DNA from: Candidatus Uhrbacteria bacterium
GTDB lineage: Bacteria; Patescibacteriota; Patescibacteriia; JACQRZ01
Assembly (NCBI GenBank): GCA_016209345.1
Contig: JACQWH010000053.1
Span: 1-13,813 of the forward strand
Length of the DNA: 13,813 nt
Reading direction: 5' to 3'
Below the pieces are notes generated by a model. It did not search any database. It was not told the DNA's origin and saw only the letters and a program-made list of their open reading frames with translations. Shown in pieces: positions 1-6,947 of this stretch. The first letter of the stretch is position 1, and each line of letters opens with the position of its first letter. A program made the translations under genes and the position numbers.

Positions 1-15
1 AAAGAATTTTTATAT

Positions 16-291
16 ATGCAGTTAGCGCGCATTAGCTCTCAAAAACAGATCACTATTCCCTCCAAGCTTTTTCGGAAGCTCAAACTTGATATTGGAGATC
101 ACATTGGGATTACCGAAGAGAATGGTACCCTTGTTCTGCGTCCGTATAAGCTTATTCCAAAAGATCAACTGTGGTACTGGACTAAGGAATGGCAGGAGAT
201 GGAGAGGGAGGCGGATGAAGACATTGCCGCCGGGCGGGTATCAGGGCCGTTTACGACAGTGGAAGAGTTTATGAAGGATCTCAAGGCATAA
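16..291 (+). CDS. AbrB/MazE-family antitoxin of a type II toxin-antitoxin pair
   Basis: 91 aa. Residues about 3-43 form a SpoVT/AbrB swapped-hairpin DNA-binding domain: ARISSQKQITIPSKLFRKL followed by an acidic turn (DIGDHIGI) and a hydrophobic strand ending in LRP. The C-terminal part is helical and acidic, with DEDIAAGRVSGPF and VEEFMKDL, the type of tail by which such antitoxins wrap their toxin. The next gene starts 7 nt downstream and looks like a RelE/ParE toxin, so the two are probably co-transcribed and the antitoxin probably autoregulates the pair. The start lies only 16 nt into the window, so the promoter is mostly outside it; the upstream sequence is AT-rich. The domain assignment is firm; the antitoxin role follows from the pairing. 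Confidence 0.85.
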   Translation: MQLARISSQKQITIPSKLFRKLKLDIGDHIGITEENGTLVLRPYKLIPKDQLWYWTKEWQEMEREADEDIAAGRVSGPFTTVEEFMKDLKA

Positions 292-298
292 GGAACGT

Positions 299-577
299 AT
301 GAAGATTCTCCGTACTCGTTCTTTTGAACGTGAATTTATAAAGTTGCCGAGCGCTATCAGGGAGCGATTTGTGCAAAAGCTCGGTTCTTTTCTTTCTGAC
401 CCGTTTCACCCTTCGCTTCGATCAAAGAAGATGCAGGGTAGAATAGATATTTGGGAAGTGAGTATAACCATGAACTATCGCTTTACATTTGATAGGGATG
501 GGGGTGTGATCCATCTCCGTAGAATTAGTATTCACGATATTTTGTCATGGTCGACATCCGATGTCGACCATATTTGA
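299..577 (+). CDS. RelE/ParE-superfamily toxin
   Basis: 92 aa. The pattern is that of small RelE/ParE/YafQ-like toxins: an N-terminal strand and helix (TRSFEREFIKLPSAIRERF), the KMQGRIDIWEVSITMNYRFTF core, and the RRISIHDIL C-terminal strand. A basic and an aromatic position in the MNYRFTF strand and the His of IHDIL match family positions. If RelE-like it would cleave mRNA at the ribosome; if ParE-like it would poison gyrase. The sequence alone does not decide. AAGGA sits 4 nt before the ATG, one of the few clear Shine-Dalgarno sequences in the window. The last nine or so residues (WSTSDVDHI) are encoded by a perfect palindrome at 547-571 and look like an added tail, since family members usually end near the HD motif. 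Confidence 0.85.
   Translation: MKILRTRSFEREFIKLPSAIRERFVQKLGSFLSDPFHPSLRSKKMQGRIDIWEVSITMNYRFTFDRDGGVIHLRRISIHDILSWSTSDVDHI
547..571. repeat. Perfect 11-bp palindrome spanning the toxin 3' end
   Basis: ATGGTCGACAT at 547-557 is the exact reverse complement of ATGTCGACCAT at 561-571, with a CCG loop. It encodes the last residues of the toxin and contains the ATG at 561, an upstream alternative start for the next gene. No T-run follows, so it is not a convincing terminator. Confidence 0.85.
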
Positions 578-590
578 TAGTACTATCTAT

Positions 591-1937
591 ATGGATCTTT
601 TTGACTCACAGTTAAAATCCAAATCCCATGCGCCGCTCGCAGATAGGATGCGCCCGACAACCCTTGATGAGATTGTGGGGCAGGATCATATCTTGGGACA
701 GGGGAAGGTCTTGCGGATGCTGATTGAAAAAGATCAGCTTCGCTCAATTATTTTCTGGGGACCGCCGGGAACGGGCAAGACGACGCTCGCGTCAGTCATC
801 GCGCGGTCTACAGGCGCGGATTTCGTCGCGCTTTCCGCCGTGAATACCGGTGTGAAAGAGGCGCGCGCAGTAATAGAAAAAGCAAAGGACTCGCTCAAGT
901 TTCACCATAAGCGTACCATTCTTTTTATTGACGAGATTCATCGTTTTAGCAAATCACAGCAGGACGCATTTCTCCCCGCGGTAGAGGACGGCACGATTAT
1001 ATTGATCGGTGCGACAACAGAGAATCCTTCGTTTGAGGTGAACTCTGCCTTGCTTTCGCGCTCGCGCGTGTTTGTTCTTAATGCACTTGATGAAGACGCA
1101 CTTTCCAAGATTCTTGATCGGGGATTGAAAGTGGTATCTGAAATGGGGTCAGCAACAGGACAGAATCAAGAATTACGAATTAAGAATCAAGCAGTGGGGA
1201 CGGGGTCTGGGCCAGACCCCATTTCACTCGATGAGCTCGCAAGGAATGGACTTATTGATGCATCTAATGGCGATGCGCGGACGTTGCTTAATATATTAGA
1301 ATACATCGTTCTCCTTAGTCGTCCCGCAGAAATGGTGTCAGGTACAATTTCCGGGGAAATTGAACCAGACACCATTTCTCCCATTTCTCTTGAAACGATT
1401 CAAGAGGCGATACAGCAAAGCATGTTGCGTTATGATAAAAATGGAGAAGATCATTACAACGTTATTTCCGCGTTTATCAAGAGCATGCGCAACTCAGATG
1501 CGGATGCGGCGTTGTATTGGATGGCGCGTATGATTACGGCGGGGGAGGACCCGCTCTTTATTGCGCGACGCATGGTCGTGTTCGCATCAGAAGATGTTGG
1601 GCTTGCCGATCCAAAGGCAATCATGGTCGCCACGGCAGTGTTTCAGGCGGTCCACGCAATCGGTATGCCCGAAGCGCGCATACCCCTTGCGCATTGTGCG
1701 GTATATTTGTCAAAAGCGCCACGGAATAACTCCGCATACAAGGGTATTGAAGCGGCACTCTCTGACGCGAAGGAATTTGGTAATCTCCCGGTTCCGTTTC
1801 ACTTGCGAAACGCTCCAACAAAGCTCATGAAAGATTTAGATTACGGGAAAGGGTATAAGTACGCACACGATTTTAACGAAAAGATGACCGATATGCAGTG
1901 CATGCCCGACCAGCTTAACGGGAAGAAGTATATTTAG
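591..1937 (+). CDS. rarA: RarA/MgsA-type AAA+ ATPase (replication-associated recombination protein A)
   Basis: 448 aa from this start. RarA is a RuvB/clamp-loader-like AAA+ ATPase acting at stalled replication forks. Visible motifs are the N-terminal APLADRMRPTTLDEIVGQDHI, Walker A GPPGTGKT (about 57-64), Walker B LFIDEIH (about 111-117), sensor 1 with ATTENPSFEVN (about 140-151), an arginine-finger region LLSRSR, and the C-terminal tetramerisation part starting at MLRYDKNGEDHYNVISAFIKS (about 278 on). The frame is also open from ATG 561, but that codon lies inside a palindrome overlapping the toxin. MDLF at 591 fits the family N-terminus and avoids the overlap, so I chose it; neither has a Shine-Dalgarno. 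Two in-frame repeat inserts fall in loops of the lid region at residues about 184-212 and 247-263. All key motifs are intact, so it should be functional. Confidence 0.95.
   Translation: MDLFDSQLKSKSHAPLADRMRPTTLDEIVGQDHILGQGKVLRMLIEKDQLRSIIFWGPPGTGKTTLASVIARSTGADFVALSAVNTGVKEARAVIEKAKDSLKFHHKRTILFIDEIHRFSKSQQDAFLPAVEDGTIILIGATTENPSFEVNSALLSRSRVFVLNALDEDALSKILDRGLKVVSEMGSATGQNQELRIKNQAVGTGSGPDPISLDELARNGLIDASNGDARTLLNILEYIVLLSRPAEMVSGTISGEIEPDTISPISLETIQEAIQQSMLRYDKNGEDHYNVISAFIKSMRNSDADAALYWMARMITAGEDPLFIARRMVVFASEDVGLADPKAIMVATAVFQAVHAIGMPEARIPLAHCAVYLSKAPRNNSAYKGIEAALSDAKEFGNLPVPFHLRNAPTKLMKDLDYGKGYKYAHDFNEKMTDMQCMPDQLNGKKYI
1140..1225. repeat. 86-bp inverted-repeat-bounded insert in rarA (element 1)
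   Basis: The ends GAAATGGGGTC (1140-1150) and GACCCCATTTC (1215-1225) are perfect 11-bp inverted repeats. Inside the right end is a second perfect hairpin, GGGGTCTGG / CCAGACCCC (1202-1210 and 1212-1220), and the middle holds four 7-nt repeats (1163-1190). The insert is read in frame as residues about 184-212 of RarA, between a helix ending LDRGLKVV and the conserved SLDELA...SNGDARTLLN segment, where family members have a short variable loop. Confidence 0.85.
1163..1190 (+). repeat. Four 7-nt tandem repeats inside rarA element 1
   Basis: Four consecutive heptamers of the form GAATYAM/GAATTAM (GAATCAA, GAATTAC, GAATTAA, then GAATCAA again). They encode NQELRIKNQ in RarA. Close relatives occur in rsmH (7980-8007) and around the ftsI/murF junction (11061-11126). 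Confidence 0.85.
1329..1378. repeat. 50-bp near-perfect palindrome in rarA (element 2)
   Basis: Arms 1329-1352 and 1355-1378 pair at 22 of 24 positions around a 2-nt centre. The ends are GAAATGGTGTC and GACACCATTTC, differing by one base from element 1. It is in frame (EMVSGTISGEIEPDTIS, residues about 247-263), between the helix ending EYIVLLSR and the helix SLETIQEAIQQ. A direct repeat CCATTTCTC CCATTTCTC (1372-1389) overlaps the right end. Confidence 0.9.
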
Positions 1938-1942
1938 CCCTC

Positions 1943-1974
1943 TTGACAAGTCATAATATTTAGTATAATATAAT
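1943..1974 (+). promoter_or_regulatory. Putative sigma-70 promoter upstream of the DUF4143 ATPase gene
   Basis: TTGACA at 1943-1948 is followed by two overlapping TATAAT hexamers at 1964-1969 (15-nt spacer) and 1969-1974 (20-nt spacer). Neither spacer is ideal, but both hexamers are perfect. The ATG at 2002 lies 27 nt beyond the second one. No Shine-Dalgarno is visible in between. Confidence 0.65.
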
Positions 1975-2001
1975 GAGTATAGTCATGTTATTTGCTCATT
2001 T

Positions 2002-3147
2002 ATGTACTACAAACGAGAAATTGAGCGAATTGTCGAAAATTATTTGTCAAAGAACGCACCTGGGAAAAACGCGCTTATTATCTATGGCGCGCGCCAGGTT
2101 GGCAAAACAACGCTGATAAAAGAGGTATTGAGAAAACATCCGGAAGGGTCGCAATACTACAATTGTGATTATGCGGATGTTCAGGAGCAATTTGCCTATA
2201 CAAACGCCGGACGGTTTGGTTCGCTTGTGCGCGGGTTAAAACTTCTTGTGCTTGATGAGGCGCAGAGAATAGAGAACATCGGCCTCGTACTCAAGATCCT
2301 TGTTGATGAGTTTCCGCATCTTCAAATTATCGCAACGGGGTCTTCCAGTTTTGAACTTTCCAATAAGATAAACGAACCACTCACCGGACGAAAGGTTGAA
2401 ATCATGCTTTTTCCGTTGTCAATTGGGGAATTGTTTGCCGGAAAAGATGCGATTGAGAGACAGCGGATGATTCCGGAGCTGCTCCGCTTCGGCAGTTATC
2501 CGCTCGCGGTCAATCAGTCGACCGAAGAGAGCGAAGCGTATCTCAAAGAATTGACAAACAGCTATTTATTTAAGGATATTTTTACCTTTCAGGATCTGCG
2601 AAAGCCGGAGATACTCGGACGCCTTCTGCAGTTGCTTGCATTCCAGATCGGTCATGAAGTTTCCTACCATGAGCTTGCGTCCCAACTCCATGTTGATCAG
2701 ACCGTTGTTCAGCGATACCTTGATTTGCTTGAGAAGGCATTTGTGGTATTTCGTTTGCCTGCATTGAGCAGAAATCTCCGCAAGGAAGTGAGCAAAACAC
2801 GAAAAATATATTTTTACGATCTTGGCGTTCGCAACATGATCATTAAGAATTTCAACGATCTCTCCCTGAGAAACGATACGGGCGACTTGTGGGAAAATTT
2901 TTGTATCCTGGAGCGGTTGAAGCATCTTGAATACGCGGGCAGTGCCGTTAATACTTTTTTCTGGCGCACCTACGACCAAAAAGAAATTGACTATATTGAA
3001 GAGCGCGGTGGCACACTCAATGCTTACGAATGTAAATGGGGAGATGGGAAAAAAGTAAAGGAGCCAAAAGAATTTCTTTCAACGTATGAGGGAAGTTCAT
3101 TTGAGGTTGTTACACCACGCACCTTGGAGGCATTTGTTTTTCATTGA
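2002..3147 (+). CDS. AAA ATPase with C-terminal DUF4143 domain
   Basis: 381 aa. The N-terminal P-loop domain (AAA_14 type) has Walker A GARQVGKTT (about 29-37), Walker B LLVLDEAQ (about 81-88), and a sensor strand IIATGSSSFEL. The middle carries the family's LSFxE-like segment (LFPLSIGELF) and a winged-helix-like region (VSYHELASQLHVDQTVVQRYLDLLEKAFVVFRL). The C-terminal DUF4143 region has KIYFYDLGVRN and EIDYIEE...YECKW, which resembles a PD-(D/E)XK nuclease-fold core. These proteins are widespread and often variable between strains; their cellular role is not established. The gene has its own promoter-like sequence and is independent of rarA. The length is typical and all motifs are intact. 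The family assignment is secure, the function unknown. Confidence 0.92.
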   Translation: MYYKREIERIVENYLSKNAPGKNALIIYGARQVGKTTLIKEVLRKHPEGSQYYNCDYADVQEQFAYTNAGRFGSLVRGLKLLVLDEAQRIENIGLVLKILVDEFPHLQIIATGSSSFELSNKINEPLTGRKVEIMLFPLSIGELFAGKDAIERQRMIPELLRFGSYPLAVNQSTEESEAYLKELTNSYLFKDIFTFQDLRKPEILGRLLQLLAFQIGHEVSYHELASQLHVDQTVVQRYLDLLEKAFVVFRLPALSRNLRKEVSKTRKIYFYDLGVRNMIIKNFNDLSLRNDTGDLWENFCILERLKHLEYAGSAVNTFFWRTYDQKEIDYIEERGGTLNAYECKWGDGKKVKEPKEFLSTYEGSSFEVVTPRTLEAFVFH

Positions 3148-3154
3148 GCAGTGT

Positions 3155-3207
3155 ATGCCATGGACAAAAAAGGAAAAGAATATCTGATTCCAGCCCCTCG
3201 CTATTGA
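3155..3207 (+). pseudogene. Possible short remnant resembling the N-terminus of a ChaB-like protein
   Basis: ATG at 3155 reads MPWTKKEKNI and stops at 3187. ChaB-family proteins often begin MPWxKxDYPxS. The following bases (TATCTGATTCC) would read as YxDS in a shifted frame, as if one base had been lost. The stretch is very short, so this could be chance. Nothing further downstream resembles the rest of the family. Confidence 0.18.
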
Positions 3208-3299
3208 CTTTTAATTTTAAAAAAATATCCTTATTGATTAGGAGGTAAGCACACTTCGGTCGCTCGAGGCCTTCGTAATTCAAAGTAAATAGAATTCCT

Positions 3300-3725
3300 A
3301 TGATCAGAGATAATGAAACAACACCAGTTCCAGAGAGCGAACAAATAGAAGGAGGGGACACGACTCATCCCGACCTCAAACACGGTTATGTCCCAGCCAT
3401 GGGGCGCTTGCTTTCTCCGGATGAGGAAAGGGCTGGCAAGCGACAGGGATATTGGGAGGCCCGGTGGACAGGTGGGGAAGCAGAAGCTGTGAGGGGGAGT
3501 TTTGACAAACCTCCGGAGAGAGTCGCCGACGGAGATGGTGGTCGCTTGGAGCTATATAGACAACGCGCCACACAGAGTTCACTCGATAAAAACAGATCAG
3601 CTCTTATCATGGATGGAGAGAGAACGCAGGCCGTTACGTGGGAAGATTGGGATGGAAGTGGTATTCGTGTTGCAAATGAGCTCTTTGACCAATTACTTGG
3701 TGGTCTTGATATTGAAGAGCAATAA
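3300..3725 (+). CDS. Hypothetical acidic protein
   Basis: 141 aa, with no domain I recognise. It is hydrophilic and rich in Glu, Asp, Gly and Arg. There is no signal peptide, no membrane segment and no cysteine. The N-terminal half (about 1-75) looks disordered, with PVPESEQIEGGD and PDEERAGKRQGYWEARW. The C-terminal 40 residues (ALIMDGERTQAVTWEDWDGSGIRVANELFDQLLGGLDIEEQ) look more structured, ending in an amphipathic helix. No Shine-Dalgarno precedes the ATG. An AGGAGG at 3240-3245 is not followed by any start codon at a usable distance. A strong terminator follows, which supports a real transcribed gene. It is probably monocistronic. Codon use looks coding, but a homology search would be needed to confirm it. 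Confidence 0.6.
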   Translation: MIRDNETTPVPESEQIEGGDTTHPDLKHGYVPAMGRLLSPDEERAGKRQGYWEARWTGGEAEAVRGSFDKPPERVADGDGGRLELYRQRATQSSLDKNRSALIMDGERTQAVTWEDWDGSGIRVANELFDQLLGGLDIEEQ

Positions 3726-3778
3726 AAATTTTTAAGGTTCCGTGGGTTATCTGCGCGAAGCTGACTACTACGCAAAAT

Positions 3779-3812
3779 CAACGGCTAAACCGGTTTGGCC
3801 GTTGTTTTTTTT
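3779..3812 (+). terminator. Rho-independent terminator after the hypothetical gene
   Basis: Arms 3779-3791 and 3792-3804 (CAACGGC... and ...GCCGTTG) are complementary apart from one G-U wobble and are followed directly by eight T at 3805-3812. It lies 53 nt after the stop codon at 3725. Confidence 0.9.
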
Positions 3813-3827
3813 CCTCGCGTACCCTAA

Positions 3828-3985
3828 GGCACTGTCACGAAATAACATCCACAATTTCATCTCATTTTCACGCCATCCTTGATCAGAAAAAATCTTCACC
3901 ATATGACTATATGCTTCGGCTTTTGTTCTGACAAATCTGGCATAAATCTGAGCGAATTTGAAGGATGGTATTTCATGACAGCGCC
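3828..3985. mobile_element. 158-bp MITE-like element with 23-bp terminal inverted repeats
   Basis: The left end (3828-3850) starts GGCACTGTCA and the right end (3963-3985), read on the minus strand, starts GGCGCTGTCA. The two 23-mers agree at 20 positions. TAA occurs immediately outside both ends (3825-3827 and 3986-3988), compatible with a 3-bp target duplication. There is no transposase gene inside. A minus-strand frame is open across much of the interior and reads through the left repeat and the terminator, so it may be a decayed 3' transposase fragment or chance. The right repeat supplies the -35-like ATGACA of the next gene. Confidence 0.65.
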
Positions 3986-4002
3986 TAAAAACGTGCTATA
4001 AT
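3975..4002 (+). promoter_or_regulatory. Extended -10 promoter for the Cys/Trp-rich protein gene
   Basis: ATGACA at 3975-3980, 16 nt, then TATAAT at 3997-4002, preceded by TGC (extended -10). The start codon at 4030 is 27 nt further on, with no Shine-Dalgarno between. The -35 half lies inside the right terminal repeat of the 3828-3985 element. Confidence 0.75.
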
Positions 4003-4029
4003 AACTCTATTGTTATTAACCATCATTTT

Positions 4030-6708
4030 ATGAAGGCATTCATACGTTCTATTGGCGCCGGGCTGGCACTCGGGGTCCTGACCGTTCTTTTTTCGTTTAC
4101 TTTTTTTGCCGCGGCTGAAACGAGCTCAACAACGAGCTCAACAACGGTACAAACAGAGGCAACCTGCACTCAAGGAGGAGGAAAATGGTGTAAAAATAGT
4201 GATGGCGCGAGTGGTTGGTGTTCACAGGATACATCTTATACTTGTCCTGCCTACGACGAAGCAAGCTGTAAAGTCCAATCGGGGCAATGGTGTACATCGA
4301 GTGGCGGCGGTAAGGGGTGGTGTTCAACATCGGCGAGCGGATGTCCGATTTCAGATGAGGCCGGGTGCGCGGCAAAAGGATATACCTGGTGTAAAACCCC
4401 AACCTCGGGCACAAGCGGCATGAGCGGGTGGTGTTCACAGAGCGCAAATTATAAATGTCCTGCCTACGATGAATCGGGATGTAAAGCCCAAGGCGGCGAT
4501 TGGTGTCAGTCGTCCGGAGGAACTACTGCGACCATTGGTTGGTGCGCACAAAATGGAGCAACCTGTCCCGTGAACGACCAGTCGAGCTGTGCGGCCAAAG
4601 GGCGTTCGTGGTGTAACTACCAATCCGGATCGGGCGGATGGTGCGCGTCTGTCAATGAGAAATGTCCTGCCTATGATGCGACAACGTGCAAAACCCAGGG
4701 TGGTGATTGGTGTCCGTCGTCCGGCACGGCCGTTGGCTGGTGTGCGCAGGGCGGATCTTCGTGTCCCGTGAACGATGAGGCAATTTGTACCGTAAAGGGG
4801 CGTTCGTGGTGTAAAAATACATCGGGGTCTGGTGGCTGGTGTGCGAGTGTTGGAGCAACGTGCGGAGGCACAACCACATTTTCATGGCCACAAGACGAAA
4901 AAGAGTGCACGTATTATAAAGGGAAGTGGTGCCAGCAGTCGTCAGGCAGCTCAACAACCGCGTCAAATGCTTATTGTATTATGGGCACAATGAACTGTTC
5001 GGCAACGATGACATGCTGGGATGGCTCTACCGGAGCAACCTGTCCTTCTATGCCATCAACGAAAGCGGATTGTGAGGCGAAGAAATTATCATGGTGCACG
5101 TCGTCATCAGCGGCAAGCAGTTGGTGCTCAAAGACCCCTTGCGTGAAACTTGAGTGTGAGAAAAAATCGTATTATTGGTGCGAGCCCGCTTCAACAGGAA
5201 CGGCTACCGCATCATCGGGCTGGTGCAGTGAGTCGGCGTGTATGAAGATGCCTCCAACGGGCAAGATGACATGCCCCGATGGACGTTCGTTTGCCGCAAC
5301 GTTGAGTGAGTGTCCAAAAGCGGAAACGATTTCTGACACAAAGCAATGCGACGATGGGACGATTGTAAAAAAGGATGCGAAGTGCCCGGAAAAGAAGAGC
5401 GAAAAGATATGCAAGAACGGCGCGCATGTTCCTGCCGATAAGGAGTGTCCGGTAGAGAAAATTTCCGAAGAGCAGATGAAGAAGAACGAAGAGTATAGGA
5501 AACAGCTACTTTCATCGCTTTCCACTCTCGAATTGGCATTCAAAGAGCAGAAATACGACGAAGCGTTGACGCAGCTTGTTGTCGTGCGCGAATCGATACA
5601 AAAGGTGAGTTCTGATAGCGTGGCTGCCTGGGAGGACCTTCAGGCGTTTCGCGCACATATCACGGCCCTTGAGGTGCTCCGTAAAGAAAAAGACCTTGAA
5701 GCATCAAAAGAAAAGGAGCAGGAGGCATTGCAACAGAGGGCGCTGGAGAAACTTAAGCGGGACATGATTTCATTTCAGACAAAAATTATCGGCATGAGCG
5801 ATAGAATTAAGCGCGACAAACGTAAAAAAATCATCATTCCCGCAGAGCTGGAAGAGAATCTTTCCTCTGTCAAGCAAGACATAAGTAAGATTCTTGCGAG
5901 CACGCAGTATGATGAGGCGCGCGAACATACGTCAGCTCTTGCTGAAAAAATGGACATCGTGAATGAACTCCTCGACGACCTTACGCGTTCGGAGGATCTC
6001 TTTGCCTTTGGCCCTCTCTTTTCTACGATGGACACAGAAATTTCGAAGAGAGCAAGCACGTTAAAATCATTTAAGAAGCTCTCTGCGTCATCGCGTGATA
6101 TGGTCGGGGACCTTATCGCGGAGGCAAATACGAAACTGCAATACGCACGCGATGCCCTCGCTATAGCGAAAAAAGGATCGTTTGGCGAATACGATGATCC
6201 TTATGACTATCTTGAGCAGGAGGTTGTGTTCGTACTTGACGACATTGATAACGACAGCGACACTATACGCGCGCGCCTGGGCCTCAAATCATTTCTTTCA
6301 AAGACAAAGGTAAGGATCGCAGGATATAAGCGGAAAATCAGCCGAAGCACTCCTTCATCGGAAGAGATAAAAAAACTTCTCCTTATGTTTGAGGAGAAAT
6401 TTAATGATCTTTCGCGGCGCGCTGCGAAGAAAATTTCACCAAAAGATCAGTCATTGCAAAAGCTGATTGGGGAGATCGTCGAGATGCAGGACTCAATAGA
6501 GAAAGAACTCGGTCTTCTTAAAGAGACGCCCCTTGAAAAGAAGCTTCGGGAGCTGAGAGAAAAAGAAAAAGCGCAGCACATTGAACTTCCCGAGCTCGAT
6601 AAGATTGTGAGTTACGCGGACACTATTGGATATTTTTTGACGTCGCGCGCCCCGGTTATTGTGTACGGTGGAGCCGCATGGGACCGATCCCGCCTTGTGA
6701 AGAGGTAG
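4030..6708 (+). CDS. Secreted protein with tandem Cys/Trp modules and long coiled-coil C-terminus
   Basis: 892 aa. Residues 1-30 form a Sec signal peptide (basic start, hydrophobic core ALGVLTVLFSFTFFAAA, cleavage probably after AAA). Residues about 45-405 carry tandem modules of the form D/E-x3-C-x3-G-x2-WC...GWC...CP; I count 19 WC dipeptides, and the regular spacing of cysteines suggests disulfides in an oxidising extracytoplasmic setting. Two module types (CPAYD... and CPVND/CPISD...) alternate. Residues about 405-475 are a linker with further Cys, and about 478-880 is a highly charged, helical, probably coiled-coil region. There is no C-terminal membrane anchor or LPxTG-like signal, so it is secreted or held by the coiled coil. 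It has its own promoter and terminator. I do not recognise the family; an envelope, adhesion or host-contact role is inference. Confidence 0.85.
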   Translation: MKAFIRSIGAGLALGVLTVLFSFTFFAAAETSSTTSSTTVQTEATCTQGGGKWCKNSDGASGWCSQDTSYTCPAYDEASCKVQSGQWCTSSGGGKGWCSTSASGCPISDEAGCAAKGYTWCKTPTSGTSGMSGWCSQSANYKCPAYDESGCKAQGGDWCQSSGGTTATIGWCAQNGATCPVNDQSSCAAKGRSWCNYQSGSGGWCASVNEKCPAYDATTCKTQGGDWCPSSGTAVGWCAQGGSSCPVNDEAICTVKGRSWCKNTSGSGGWCASVGATCGGTTTFSWPQDEKECTYYKGKWCQQSSGSSTTASNAYCIMGTMNCSATMTCWDGSTGATCPSMPSTKADCEAKKLSWCTSSSAASSWCSKTPCVKLECEKKSYYWCEPASTGTATASSGWCSESACMKMPPTGKMTCPDGRSFAATLSECPKAETISDTKQCDDGTIVKKDAKCPEKKSEKICKNGAHVPADKECPVEKISEEQMKKNEEYRKQLLSSLSTLELAFKEQKYDEALTQLVVVRESIQKVSSDSVAAWEDLQAFRAHITALEVLRKEKDLEASKEKEQEALQQRALEKLKRDMISFQTKIIGMSDRIKRDKRKKIIIPAELEENLSSVKQDISKILASTQYDEAREHTSALAEKMDIVNELLDDLTRSEDLFAFGPLFSTMDTEISKRASTLKSFKKLSASSRDMVGDLIAEANTKLQYARDALAIAKKGSFGEYDDPYDYLEQEVVFVLDDIDNDSDTIRARLGLKSFLSKTKVRIAGYKRKISRSTPSSEEIKKLLLMFEEKFNDLSRRAAKKISPKDQSLQKLIGEIVEMQDSIEKELGLLKETPLEKKLRELREKEKAQHIELPELDKIVSYADTIGYFLTSRAPVIVYGGAAWDRSRLVKR
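4243..4869 (+). repeat. About 70-residue tandem super-repeats within the Cys/Trp-rich protein
   Basis: The block starting TGTCCTGCCTA (CPAYD) recurs at 4243, 4456 and 4663, spaced 213 and 207 nt (71 and 69 residues). Between them a second block (CPISD or CPVND) occurs. DNA similarity is highest between the second and third units, for example TGTCCCGTGAACGA at 4564 and 4761, suggesting recent unit duplication. Confidence 0.8.
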
Positions 6709-6745
6709 GAGGCGGAGGATTTGAGTTTAAGCAAGAGAAAAGGAG

Positions 6746-6773
6746 AAAAACCCTGAACATATTCAGGGTTTTT
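6746..6773 (+). terminator. Rho-independent terminator after the Cys/Trp-rich gene
   Basis: AAAAACCCTGAA (6746-6757) and TTCAGGGTTTTT (6762-6773) are perfect 12-bp complements around a CATA loop. The A and T ends would make it work in both directions. It lies 38 nt after the stop. Confidence 0.92.
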
Positions 6774-6791
6774 AATGTTATGCACACCCAG

Positions 6792-6880
6792 GTGGTTGAA
6801 GTGGGTTATTTTGTGGGGTATAATGAAATTACTTTGGTGAAATGTGGGAAAAAGTGGGGATAAGTCGAGGTTTAAGTGGA
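6792..6880 (+). promoter_or_regulatory. Cluster of GTGGG boxes, probable MraZ operator
   Basis: GTGGT/GTGGG/GTGGA pentamers occur at 6792, 6801, 6813, 6844, 6854 and 6876. The pair at 6844 and 6854 is spaced exactly 10 nt, with a degenerate GTCGA one further turn on at 6864. MraZ proteins in other bacteria bind helically phased TGGG-type repeats at their own promoter, so this is the expected autoregulatory site. Here the best-phased boxes lie downstream of the -10. Confidence 0.65.
6796..6824 (+). promoter_or_regulatory. Promoter of the mraZ (dcw) transcription unit
   Basis: TTGAAG at 6796-6801, exactly 17 nt, then TATAAT at 6819-6824. Transcription would begin near 6831, leaving a leader of about 275 nt before mraZ. 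GTGGG boxes lie within and around it. Confidence 0.75.
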
Positions 6881-6947
6881 CTAATAAATGATTCACTTTC
6901 ATAGGAAATTCTCAGAAGGCCTTTGTGATAAGCTTTTTGACTAATTC

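Noticed and set aside
561..590. Longer rarA start at ATG 561
   Set aside because: It lies inside a palindrome, overlaps the toxin gene, and adds ten residues not typical of RarA; 591 gives the family-like MDLF start.
2566..2979. 137-codon minus-strand frame within the DUF4143 ATPase gene
   Set aside because: It is antisense to a well-conserved coding region, and its translation resembles no family; it is a shadow frame.
3240..3245. AGGAGG as the ribosome binding site of a gene
   Set aside because: No start codon follows within a usable distance; the next ATG in an open frame is at 3300.
3813..3985. Minus-strand gene in the gap before 4030
   Set aside because: A frame is open across the interior, but it is short, runs through the terminal repeat into the terminator, and matches no family I know; treated as part of the MITE-like element.
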